Part shown: one piece after another, positions 10,957 to 21,447 of the stretch
Numbering within the stretch: position 1 is the stretch's first letter
How the letters are laid out: every line of letters starts with the position of its first letter
DNA from: Eustoma russellianum
Taxonomy: Eukaryota > Streptophyta > Magnoliopsida > Gentianales > Gentianaceae
Direction: 5' to 3'
DNA: 64,000 nucleotides
Assembly (NCBI GenBank): GCA_036186865.1
Contig: AP025042.1
Location: forward strand, 37,465,932-37,529,931
Translations under genes and position numbers: made by a program
Notes under the pieces: generated by a model
What the model saw: only the letters and a program-made list of their open reading frames with translations
Told to the model about the DNA's origin: nothing
The model's database searches: none

Positions 10957-12576
10957 CTAACCCCTTTCATTGACATCAAGACTTTTCAGTTTAGACTCTA
11001 ATTCGTCATCACTACCTTCACCTTCGTCACCAGACTCCTTGTCATCATCTTCCCCTTCAGGGTTATTTTCATCAAGAGGTCCAAGCATATCAACATGCTC
11101 CTTGAAGATCTCTTTCAAGTCATCAATTCCTTCCTCAGAGATAAAGTTCCCATTAAGGTTAAGCAATTTGAATTCAGGTTTCTTTACAACAGACTGAGCC
11201 AATGCCCTTGCCCCAACTCTTCTCAATGAGTTGACACTCATATCAACTTCCATCAATCTGTCATGGCCTTCCTGAAGAACCTTGCTAATCAGAATAGCCC
11301 CATCATCCTTAAGTTCATTTTCTGCCAAAGACAGTTTGATTAGAAGAGGCTTGCTAGCAATGCAGACAGCTAAAGCAGAAGCAGCTTCAGCAGTTATATC
11401 ATTTCCAGCCATCTCCAACACTTCAAGTGAAAGGGAAGTGCTCTTCAGAGCATTGGCAATTGCAATGGCTCCTCCATCTTCCAGATTAAGGTAGCTAAGA
11501 TATATTTCACTAAGATTCTGACACTGAGAAAGTGCACCACTAAGGGCAACACCAGCTTCTGCACCAAAAATATTGTCCCTCAGATCAAGTTTTCTGAGAT
11601 GCATGCATCCACCCAGTGCTTCAGACAAAGCAATTCCTCCCTCTGAACCAACTCGGGTAGATGAACATCGGAAGTCCTCCAAAAGAGGAGAACGCTTCAC
11701 AACTTTTGAAATAGGTATGGCTCCATCATCACCTGTCATATTATTGTGAAAGTGAAGGACTCTAAGATTCTCAGTGGAAAGAACCAATTCAGAGACAGCT
11801 TGTGCAGCTTCCTCTGAGATCCCATCATTCATTAGATAAAGTTCCTCCAAACTAGTTTGTGATTGCAGAAGTTTCTCAAAGGCCCTAACTCCCTTCTCGC
11901 CCAATGCATTATCTGAAAGATTCAAAAACCTTAAAACAGAACCCTCCAGAGCAGCCGAGAAGATATTCATAACCTCAAGGGCCTCGGCCTCCGGCCTTCC
12001 TGCAACAAAATCTGATAGGTCAACTTCCTTCAACTGATCCTTTAGGGCTGATAATATTGGTGCTGCAATTTTAGCTGCATCTATACCAAAGCTTCTGTTG
12101 CTAAAACATATCTTCTTATAAGCATTCCCTGGTTTTTTTAATGGACTCAGAAGCTCCTGAGCTTCTTTTGCCTCGATAAATGCTCTTTGACCCTTTGAAA
12201 TGTCAAAAAAGATCTCATCTTGTGGAGAAATTTCCTTGGGTTCCAGAACCTCTTCATCCACCATTGAAGGTCCCTTTTTGAGAACTTCCAAAATGAGCTT
12301 ACTGCATTCCTTTGCATATAGCTGAATTGCAGAACTTCCGTCACCATCGGGTTCCTTTTGATAATTCTGATCAGCGGTAGCAAAAACTGCATCTTCAATT
12401 TCCTGAGCGTTCTTAGCAGCCTCTTCCTTGCTGAGACTGCCATACTTACGGGTGAACATGGTAGGAGTACAAAGGTTGTTTGTCATCCGCTCCACCAGCA
12501 TGTTCCGAGTACTAAGACTAGGGGGCCAGAGTTTTATTGAAAAGGGTTGGTGTGAGATAGGCGTAGTCTTTTCCAT
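10957..12576 (-). CDS. RANGAP1: Ran GTPase-activating protein (plant RanGAP, WPP domain)
   Basis: An uninterrupted 539-residue reading frame. RanGAP stimulates GTP hydrolysis by Ran and so maintains the gradient that drives nucleocytoplasmic transport. The N-terminal WPP domain (about residues 14-110, with the diagnostic WPPS and a following helix-rich stretch) is plant specific and in known plant RanGAPs directs the protein to the nuclear envelope and cell plate. The middle (about 180-490) is a series of leucine-rich repeats such as LRFLNLSDNALGEKGVRAF. The tail is strongly acidic (GEDDDKESGDEGEGSDDE). The length matches known plant RanGAPs (about 535-545 residues). I chose the Met at 12576 because it begins the canonical short leader before WPP. 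An upstream in-frame Met at 12669 would lie beyond a good acceptor site, TTTTTGTTCAG at 12601-12611, which points to a 5'UTR intron. RANGAP1 versus RANGAP2 is not resolved. Confidence 0.95.
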   Translation of the reverse strand: MEKTTPISHQPFSIKLWPPSLSTRNMLVERMTNNLCTPTMFTRKYGSLSKEEAAKNAQEIEDAVFATADQNYQKEPDGDGSSAIQLYAKECSKLILEVLKKGPSMVDEEVLEPKEISPQDEIFFDISKGQRAFIEAKEAQELLSPLKKPGNAYKKICFSNRSFGIDAAKIAAPILSALKDQLKEVDLSDFVAGRPEAEALEVMNIFSAALEGSVLRFLNLSDNALGEKGVRAFEKLLQSQTSLEELYLMNDGISEEAAQAVSELVLSTENLRVLHFHNNMTGDDGAIPISKVVKRSPLLEDFRCSSTRVGSEGGIALSEALGGCMHLRKLDLRDNIFGAEAGVALSGALSQCQNLSEIYLSYLNLEDGGAIAIANALKSTSLSLEVLEMAGNDITAEAASALAVCIASKPLLIKLSLAENELKDDGAILISKVLQEGHDRLMEVDMSVNSLRRVGARALAQSVVKKPEFKLLNLNGNFISEEGIDDLKEIFKEHVDMLGPLDENNPEGEDDDKESGDEGEGSDDELESKLKSLDVNERG

Positions 12577-13892
12577 AGCAAACAACAGATTTAGTCCAAG
12601 CTGAACAAAAAGATAGAAGTGAGGATCAAAGGGAAAAAGAAAACAATAAATATCTTTCGCGCATGTCAATGATATGGATCATAACCTCAGAAACAACCGA
12701 GAAAAGAATCCTGAGAGTGAGAGGAAGTGCAAATTATGGGACAAATCACACTCGAAGAAAAGGAGCCAGCCAAACTGTAGCAAGCTGACACTTATTTCTG
12801 AAAGATCCCAACAGATAAAACATGTAGCAATGGTTACAGCAGAGAAACTCAAGCATCACAAACAAAATATCCCCTGGAAAAGAGAAGACGTTCCAAAGTA
12901 ACACAGAGAACACAAAGCAAACAAATGTTCAATAAGACATCAATTAGACGAATTTACAATAACATAACCGTTCAGATGCCAAGATTGGCAGTCTATGCAG
13001 GAATCTAAGGAGACAGCTTCTCAGCTCAAAGCCAAGTGAATGAAACTCTATTCAAGTGACAAATCTCACCACTCTACTTTTTAAATAAATCAGATCAGTT
13101 AGTAGTAGTCAATTTAATTCTTCATTCTCTCATTGAAAGAAGGTAATGCAATGCTTCAATAGAATTTTTGCCTAAATGATGCAGCCAACAAGTATGATAT
13201 CATAGAAATACCAACAAATCAGCATACACCAACTCCTAACTGACCAGACATCAAACCACTTGAACAAAATAACAGCCCTTGCAGATAGAGTATAACGAAA
13301 ATGAAATGTAGAAAATAACTCTAGATACCAACTTTGAAAACCGTGTTTGTCCTTTAGAGAAAAAGAATCAAAGACAAAAGCAAAATAAAAAATAGAAGGT
13401 GACTCTATTGTAACTCTAGACACAAAATTTTGAACACAATGTGTTTATCCTTTGCAGAAGGAGAAACAAAGACGTGCAAAATAAACATAGAAGGTAACTC
13501 CAAATGATATTCAACATTGATGAGTTCCATTACCATTAACCGCTTGACATAATAAACACAAACACAGTACTAAAAGTCTAAAAGTCACTTGATATGCTGA
13601 TGAATGATATTATTCCACTCAAACACACACAGAAACACAAACAAAAGGCCAGGAAGCGGCACACAGTATGCTTCGGCTTCGCCGTAAACTGACCCGAACC
13701 ATGCTACAAACAAGATTGGAAAAGCCTACAGATTCTTCTTTAAAAAAAATTCCGAAATTCATTAGGAAATAAAATGAAGAACAAATGTAAGAAAACCTGT
13801 CTCTGGAGCTTAAAATTTTCCAAAATAAATTCATAAATCCAATAGGCATCAAAATGGAGAATAAAAGTAATCAAACATCCAGCAACAAGCAA

Positions 13893-13897
13893 ACTTA
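13893..13897. other. Target-site duplication ACTTA, left copy
   Basis: ACTTA directly abuts the left LTR and is repeated exactly at 19129-19133 after the right LTR. This shows that both outer ends of the copia element are original. Confidence 0.9.
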
Positions 13898-14108
13898 TGA
13901 TAGAATGTAGGCAGTGAAGAAAAACATTTTCTTTCATACATCAACTGTAACCTTGACTCCTACACTTATACTACATACATTTCGTGTATACATGGTAACT
14001 ATTGATTGTAGAATATTTTGTTTCCTAACTATCAGCTGATTCCTATTTTTATGGGATACAATTGATCATTTACAATAAATACAAATAAATGAGTGAATAT
14101 TCTTAGGG
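13898..14108 (-). repeat. Copia 3' LTR (incomplete at assembly gap)
   Basis: 211 bp matching 18889-19099, with differences at two positions (GTAGAATATT versus GTATAATATT, and TTTTTATGGG versus TTTCTATGGG). Its remaining start lies in the N gap. Confidence 0.95.
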
Positions 14109-14118
14109 NNNNNNNNNN
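14109..14118. other. Assembly gap (10 N) inside copia element
   Basis: Ten N between the 3' LTR and the RNase H coding region. Comparison with the other LTR shows about 29 LTR bases missing, and the RNase H domain and polypurine tract are also absent. The true gap is therefore larger than 10 bases, probably a few hundred. Confidence 0.9.
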
Positions 14119-17100
14119 CATTAAACACGTTGGATCGGAAACGGGAAAACCCAATTCAAGTAACAGTTTTCGAATCCATAAGACCTCAGTGATGCCTTTC
14201 ACAATGCCCCGAAACTCTGCTTCTGCACTCGATAATGCGACCACCTTTTGTTTCTTACTTTTCCAAGTGACTAAGTTGCCTCCAACCAGTGTAAGATATC
14301 CAGAAATAGAACGTCGATCAACCTGATTTCCTGCCCAATCAGCATCAGTATATGCCTCGATTTTAAGATGTCCATTGTTTCTAAATAGCAAGCCATGTCC
14401 AGGTGTTCCCTTCAAGTATCTCACAATCCTTAGTGCAGCCTCCATATGATGCTTTTGAGGGGCATGCATGAACTGACTTATTACTCCCACCGCGTAAGCA
14501 ATATCTGGCCGAGTATGAGATAGGTAGATGAGTTTACCTACCAAGCGCTGGTACTGCTCCTTATCTGCTGAAGGTGCTCCTTGTATACTGTTAAGTCTGT
14601 GATTTGGAACCATTTGTGTATCTGCTGGCTTGGCATCGATCATACCAACTTCGGCTAGTAAGTCAAGAACATACTTTCGCTGTGAGATGTAGATACCAGC
14701 GGGCGATCGTAGTACTTCAATCCCCAAGAAGTATTTAAGTCCACCAAGGTCTTTCATCTCGAACTGTGTAAACAGATGACTCCTGAGACGAGACATTTCA
14801 TTAGTATCATTACCAGTAATAATCATATCATCAACATAGATAATAAGACAAGTAATGAGACTTCCTTGTCTTTTGATAAAGAGAGTGTGATTCGCGTTAC
14901 TTTGTCGGTATCCATCTTGCTTCATAACTGCTGTAAACCTCCCAAACCAAGCTCGAGGTGATTGCTTAAGACCATATAGGGCTCGGTTGAGTTTGCAAAC
15001 CTGTCCATGAGAGAACTCCCCTGAAAAACCCGGAGGTGGATCCATGTATACTTCTTCTTTTAAGTGTCCCGTGCAAAAACGCATTCTTAACGTCAAACTG
15101 CTGTAGTGGCCAATTTTCTGTCGCAGCAATAGAGAATAGTATCCTGATAGTATCAAGTCGAGCAACAGGTGAAAAAGTCTCAGAGTAATCTGTTCCATAT
15201 GTCTGCGTATATCATTTAGCAACCAGTCTCGCTTTGTGTCTTTCTATGCTTCCATCAGCTTTATACTTGATAGTGAAGATCCATCGACATCCCGTCGTTT
15301 ACCTTTGGGCAGTATGCATTTTTCCCAAGTTTTATTCCTTTTAAGGGCATCCATTTCTGCGTTCATAGCTTCTTTCCATTCTGGTTGACTATACGCTTCT
15401 TCTACATTTTTCGGAATTGTTTCAGAGCATATTTTGGTAAGGAAACTTTTTGCCATGTCACTTACATTGTTCCTTGATATCGTGATGGGATACTGAGACG
15501 CTCGTGCCACTTTTGTATGTGAATATCGATTTGGTGGAATTCCCCTGTTTTTCCTTAGTGGGAGGATCCGTCCCTGTTCTTCAGCAAACATGTTAGTATG
15601 ATCCAGTCCAAAACAGTTATGATCAGATGCTAGTTCATGATTTTGGAGAGGGGACGATGGAGGAGATGGGATAGGGGATAGCTCAGTGGATTCAGTGCTG
15701 TTATGTACGTGACTGTTATTGTAATCATGCACACTACCTTTTACCTGTTGAGGTGTATTCACCTGAGGAGTGTCATCAGCGGGTCCTGGAGTGATGGTCG
15801 TATTATCATAGGAAGCAGTAGTACCATCTGGGTCAACCACTTGCCTTGTTGACTCAATCGCAGAACAGGGTAGGTTAGGCACCCAATCGAGGGATCCATC
15901 TTTAGCTATCTCCCCCTGGAACCGAGGTTGGGTGACAAAGAAGAACTCGGTTTCAAGGAAGACGCAATTCATGGTCACATGGATTCGTTTAGTGCGGGGA
16001 TTGTAACAACGGTACCCCTTTTGAGTTGTGGCATATCCGACAAAGACGCACTTATCGGCGCACGGGTCGAGTTTATCACGTTGTTGTTTGGGAATATGTG
16101 TATAGACTGTACACCCAAAGACTTTGGGTGGTAAGGTCAAGTTGGAAGGAAGTGTAGTTTGAGAGGCTAATGTTTCTAGGGGTGTTTTATGGTGTAGGAT
16201 AGTTGTGGGAAGGCGATTGCTAAGATAGGTAGCTGTGGATACCGCCTCCGGCCAAAACCCCCTCGGAACACAAGCTTCTATCATCATTGCCCGGGTCATT
16301 TCGAGTAAGGTACGATTTTTGCGTTCCGCAACACCATTTTGTTCAGGGGTGTTGGGACAAGATGTTTGATGAATGATGCCATGGTCGCGGAAAAATTGAT
16401 TGAGTGCCCCATCAAGATATTCCCCCCCATTGTCTGATCGTACGATTTGAATGGAAGAATTGTATTGAGTTTTTACCATATGATAGAATTCAACGAATTT
16501 AGTGGCAACTTCTGACTTTTTTTTGAGAATATATAGCCAAGTCATACGAGAGTGATCATCAACAAAGATAACAAAATACTGAAATCCCAGTGTATTGGGG
16601 TGAGGTGATGGACCCCAAACATCAGAATGTATTAAAGAAAAAATTTTGTCCACACGCGTATTATTCAAACGATAAGTGTTCCTTGGTTGTTTCGCCCGGA
16701 GGCAAATATCACAGGTCAAGTCATAGGTAGTACTGGAAAATAATTTAGGAAATAATTTTTGCAAATAGCTAAAAGATGGATGTCCTAACCGACGGTGCCA
16801 TAACCATATCTGTCTGGACAGTGACCCGGTGGCAAGGTGAGAACGCCCATGTGGCACTACGGTATCCACGTAATAGAGACCACCCCTTTCAGTACCACGT
16901 CCAATGATCTCCTGAGTATGAACATCCTGCAACACGCAAAAGTGAGGGTACATAAGTACAACACAGTCAAGTTCTTTGGTAAGCTGGCTGATAGATAGCA
17001 ATTTAGTGGAAAGAGCAGGAACAAACAGGCAATTTTTAAGGGTTATTTCAGGTGTGATAGCAATAGACCCACTTCCTTGAACTGGGATAGTATCTCCGCT

Positions 17101-18624
17101 AGCTGTCTCGATGTGGGTTTTTAGAGAGGTTGTCTGGGTTAAAAAATCTTTAGGATCAAATGTCATGGTGTCCGTTGCCCCACAATCGAAAATCCATTGG
17201 GGGTTAGGACAATTAACAGTATTTGCTATAGCATGGGACAAGTTTGGGGTCATTTCATAATTTGTGTGAACTGTGGGGCTTAATTGGGTTTCTGGTTTGT
17301 TATGGGGTAAAAACGAATTACCTGAATTAGCCTGGACCATATTAACACCTCCTGAAGAATTAAGGGACATATGGGGAGTTTTATTAAATATTGGGGGGCA
17401 GGGAGGGAAAAAAGAAGGCCCTTGTTCGGTAATTTCATGTTTAAAAACAGAATTGGGGCTAGGAAACCCTAGCCCCTTACCTCCTTCGGTTTTGGCTGGA
17501 ATTTGTTTTCCTCCGCTGGTTTCGTCAGTTGGGTCTGTGTTGTTGCTAGGCTCCTCCTCTGGTGCCTTTGCAGCCGCCGCCTTTCCTTTCTGTCCGCTGG
17601 TTGTCCCGGTGGTAATCTTCTTGCCCTCCCACCATTCTGGATATCCATAAATCTGGAAACATTTATCTCTTCCATGTCCCTTCTTTCCGCAGTGCTCGCA
17701 TACGATGGAGCTCTTGTCTCCCCGTGATGATGAAGATACTGAGCGGGGTGGAGCCTGTCCTTGCTGGTTAACGCTGCTTCTGTCCGATGGTGGTCCGCCA
17801 CGGCCACGGCCCCGTCCGCTGGTTGGTTTAGCCACCAACCCCTGGCCTATTCCCAGTGATGAAGCTTTTTCTGAGGGACCATGTTGTACCAGCCCTGCTT
17901 GGGATTCAGCCCTCTTGAATTCGAAAAAAGCAGCCTCAACGTTCGGAAGGGGGGTCCTTTTCAGTAACTCCTTCTTTTCGGACTCAAATCTGTCATTTAC
18001 TGCAGATAAAAATTGATACAATCTTAACTCTTGCATTTTTTGGTTGTACAGAGATATGTCCTCTGGACATTTCATGGGGTTTGTATCTAAGGTATCAATG
18101 GATACCCAAATATCTTGAAGGCGGTTCCAACAGTCTTCAAGTGTGTCGTCTCCTTGCCGAATGTGATTTGCCCTGCGGTGTAAGTCGAACACCTGTAACG
18201 AATCACCCCGTGAACCATATGTAAGAGCCAGTCCATCCAAGAGTGCCTTAGCCGTTGGGTATCGTGACACGTTGTTTATCATACTTGCATCCACATTTTG
18301 CAAGATCCAGGTAAATACGGAATTATCGTCTTGTTCCCATCTAGGGTACTTGGGGTCCATCGGTGGAGGAGGGGGAGGCATCCCGGTAAGGTGGTGCTGC
18401 CTACCCCGTCCCAAAATGGCCCTGTAAATTACTCGGGACCATAGAGAATAGTTGTTTCCGGTGAGTTTTACTGCAATATTGAGATTCTCAGGTAATGGTA
18501 TTGGATTATGTGTTTGTGGGCTGAGGCTCTCTTTGAGGATTTGAGCCACTTGAATGGCCAAATCCCCAGGGATTGCAGCGGGTTCGGATTTTGTTTCTTG
18601 TGAACTTTGTCCGGTTTCTGACAT
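14119..18624 (-). pseudogene. Copia gag-pol polyprotein, frameshifted
   Basis: The first frame runs 18624-15244 (1,126 residues). It has a copia gag N-terminus, a zinc knuckle CEHCGKKGHGRDKC at about residue 309, a protease with DCGATD at about 479 where DSG or DTG is usual, an integrase HHCC region beginning HRRLGH at about 608, and the integrase core with SDNGGEY and NGVAERKNR. The frame is lost near 15290, at the start of the reverse transcriptase. It resumes from about 15075 to the gap in another frame, with YVDDM (RT catalytic motif, about 14840) and DADWAGN (RNase H). At least two shifts lie between 15075 and 15300. Together with the altered protease triad, this copy is unlikely to be autonomous. 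Confidence 0.93.
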
Positions 18625-18876
18625 GGTGGTTTTTCAGGAACGGTTGTCGAAGAACAGGGAAAGTACTGATCAAGCCGGAGGGGTTGAGGAAGGTATAATG
18701 CAGTGATGACAGGTTAACTGTCTGAGCAATGGTCAATGCCGGAAAGGTATGGTGGCCGTATGGCTTGGACCTATATATCAGCCGGATATTGGCTAAGCAG
18801 TCAGGCAATGAGGAGATTTTCTCTGAGCCTATGCTCAAAGATCTCAAAAATTTTAGTGGAAAATTGGATCAGAATT

Positions 18877-18888
18877 GCTCTGATACCA
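18877..18888 (-). promoter_or_regulatory. Copia primer-binding site (initiator Met-tRNA type)
   Basis: On the minus strand TGGTATCAGAGC directly follows the 5' LTR. This is the standard plant copia primer-binding site, complementary to the 3' end of initiator methionine tRNA. Confidence 0.93.
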
Positions 18889-19128
18889 TGATAGAATGTA
18901 GGCAGTGAAGAAAAACATTTTCTTTCATACATCAACTGTAACCTTGACTCCTACACTTATACTACATACATTTCGTGTATACATGGTAACTATTGATTGT
19001 ATAATATTTTGTTTCCTAACTATCAGCTGATTCCTATTTCTATGGGATACAATTGATCATTTACAATAAATACAAATAAATGAGTGAATATTCTTAGGGT
19101 CCAAACATAGTAACGTAATATTCTAACA
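18889..19128 (-). repeat. Copia 5' LTR
   Basis: A complete 240-bp LTR, reading TGTTAGAATATTACG to CTATCA on the minus strand. It is followed outside by the second ACTTA at 19129-19133. Confidence 0.95.
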
Positions 19129-19500
19129 ACTTACACCCAGATAAACTCCCAGTCCACACTACTACAAAACTCACAAAAGTAGAGCAAGATAGTAGATGTT
19201 GAACCTAACGATCGAGCAGCGAGAACCGAATAAACAAGGAAGTAAATCCAATAACATCATCAAACGGAACAGAAATCCTAAAATACACCTACGCAAATGT
19301 ATGGTTATCAGGCAGGAACCGAGTACAAAGCTTGAGAACCCCGGTAAGAAATGTACTATTGGGAAAGATGGAAAAAAAAACATACCTTTGAAGACCCTTT
19401 TACCCGATCTTTTCTCCGAGCAACCAGCCCTTTTCACAAGTAATACGGAGGAAATAGAAGAATTGAAGAAGCGAGAGATCTAAAATTTGAAGTGATCGGA

Positions 19501-21344
19501 GGAGATGGAAAAAAGTGGCTCTATTCCTAGACGCCAAAGGACCAGATTTGAAAAAGGAAAGTGGTTGCTTACTTTTCAAGATTTGAATTTGAGTTTGAAC
19601 CGGGACTCAGAAAAATGTCAATGCTCTAATTCTGTTTCAGTTATAGATAGTGGATTAATGTTGGAGAATAAATTTATAGTATAGCTTTAACGATAATAAC
19701 AAGTATATATAAATAACAAAAATAAGAACATGCTAAAATTCGATTTTATTTTCCGTTCAGACTATAAAAAGATTTAGAAAAAGATATTACCAAAACAAAA
19801 CAAACTCTACACAATATGGTAGCCATAAAATACCTCTAAAAGTAGTCATCAAAATGATATTTGAAAAACTTGTAAAAATTACAAAATAAACCAAAAAAGA
19901 TTTTATACTTATAAGTGTATATCTAGAAGAGCTTCACTTACCAAAACAACCAGAAAGTTTGTATGTTTTTTACTGCTACATTGCCTTGGGAAGTATTTGT
20001 TAGAAACTGTAATCAAACGGCTAACAGTATTTAATGTGGTTTAGGTCATAAAAGTATTTATAGAGAATGGTAAAAAAAATAGGTATTTATCTTTGCAACA
20101 TCATACGTAAGTCGACATAAGAAAAAAAAAAAAGAAGCAGACCTTTGACATCATTTTTGACAATCCAACAGTAAATTTTTCGATTAGAGATTGAATTTGG
20201 AACTATCATAACACAACAGTAAGTATAACGTAAAAAAGTTTAGATGGACACAACTGCGACTTTGCAAAAGTATCCACCATGAAAATGGAATTAGTGTAAG
20301 CATAATCAGATATATGCTGACAAGTACTTAATTTCTTACAAACAATCATTGATGAGACAAAATCTGATATGCTCATAAAAGACAAAAATTATCAGTTAGT
20401 CAAACAGTCAACGTAGTTTAGGTTCAGCTACTTGACTAGTCAGCCTCGATCAGAAGGCCTCAGCTTCGGCTACTATCATCAATGGTTAAGGTGAACTCAT
20501 CTAACAAGCATAACTCTTAATCAGCTCAGACACAGTGACAGCTTAAAGAGCCATCCTTTTCGTTGACTGTCAAAATATGAAGGTATTGATTGTCTGTCTC
20601 TCATCCTCGTTAAATTCTAACGATAGTTTTTACGCGTCGAAATATACTTGATATGTGTTGTTGTATCTGTGTACATGTACATATATTCATCTTAAAAATA
20701 TTATCGGATTCTAGATAGCCCAAACCCATCATGAACCCACCTTGTTGCCATCCATAATTCGGACTCAGACATTTTTATTTTATTTTTTTGATCTTGGACT
20801 CAGACATTAGAGACACAAATTAAAATTTTGTAAAGAAAATTCATATCCACTGATTTAATTAAGTGGTTCATAAAAACATCATCAAATAACTTTTTAATGT
20901 ATACACTACTTAATACATTAAGGTTAAGTTTTGAATTGCTTTATCAAAACCCTAAAGATGCATATACTTAATGAATTAAGTCATCATATTTCAGATTTCA
21001 GACTTTATGACTTCATTTAGTTTTAAAAAACAACCTTTTAGACTTTAGAATTGGTGGGTTGAAAAATCATCAATGTCTCATTTGACAGAACGTTTCCAGT
21101 AAAATAGTTTGAAGGAAAACTGATTTACAATCATAAAAAAATATATCTTCGTAAATTTTTAAACAACTAAGTATAGTAATTGTTAAAAGGAAAAATAGAC
21201 CATGATCTTGGCTTACTGGGCATATCATTGTCGGAATGCATAGAAACATATTATTACAACGAATAAATAAATTGAGAAATGGTTTCAAATTGTAAGAAAT
21301 ACAAAACTGAAATGATGTGACAGCTTAAAGAGCCGTCCTTTTCG
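19501..21344. other. Intergenic, AT-rich; probable RanGAP promoter at left
   Basis: No gene is supported. The first 150-200 bp should contain the RanGAP promoter. The segment 20395-20480 (AGTCAACGTAGTTTAGG..., TTGACTAGTCAGCCTCG) resembles the first 90 bp of the solo LTR at 32012 and may be a fragment of the same family. A 25-base motif GTGACAGCTTAAAGAGCC(A/G)TCCTTTT occurs at about 20538 and again at about 21318. Confidence 0.5.
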
Positions 21345-21359
21345 TTTGCAAAGGTATAC
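21345..21359. other. 15-bp target-site duplication of LINE, left copy
   Basis: TTTGCAAAGGTATAC is repeated exactly at 26697-26711. The two copies bracket the LINE and fix both its ends. Confidence 0.9.
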
Positions 21360-21447
21360 CTTTTTTTCCACAAAAGTAACGATTTTATAAATGATTAACA
21401 AAAACTTTACAACGACCTACATAATCCACCAGTATACTACCAATCCA

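Larger units (their letters stand above)
13898..19128 (-). mobile_element. Ty1/copia LTR retrotransposon, nearly complete, frameshifted
   Basis: A 5.2-kb element on the minus strand, bounded by LTRs that begin TGTTAGAATATT and end CTATCA, with TSD ACTTA. The domain order gag, protease, integrase, RT, RNase H is the copia order. The element sits in the proposed RanGAP 5'UTR intron in the same orientation as the gene. The two LTRs differ at two positions over 211 aligned bases, so insertion was recent on an evolutionary scale. The polyprotein is nevertheless broken by at least two frameshifts. A 10-N gap at 14109-14118 removes the end of RNase H, the polypurine tract and about 29 bases of the 3' LTR. 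Confidence 0.95.
12577..19500 (-). other. Inferred RanGAP 5'UTR: exon 2 start, large intron, exon 1
   Basis: The minus-strand acceptor at 12600/12601 (polypyrimidine tract then CAG) lies just upstream of the RanGAP start. A strong donor CAAAG/GTATGTTTTTTTT occurs at 19388/19387. The sequence before it, about 19388-19500 on the minus strand, is CT-rich with no long ORF, as expected of a plant leader exon. The intron would be 6,787 bp (12601-19387), of which 5,236 bp are the copia element plus one TSD copy, leaving about 1.55 kb originally. A diverged tandem duplication of about 100 bp lies near 13308-13500. A TATAAAT on the minus strand at about 19672-19678 is a possible but distant TATA box. 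RNA evidence is lacking. Confidence 0.6.

Noticed and set aside
10970..12540. Plus-strand frames over RanGAP
   Set aside because: Antisense shadows of the long RanGAP reading frame.
12577..12669. Upstream in-frame Met of RanGAP (570-residue version)
   Set aside because: The extra 31 residues cross a good splice acceptor and are unlike any RanGAP leader. The Met at 12576 fits the family.
17273..18016. Plus-strand frames of 74-125 residues over copia gag
   Set aside because: Antisense shadows of the gag-pol reading frame.
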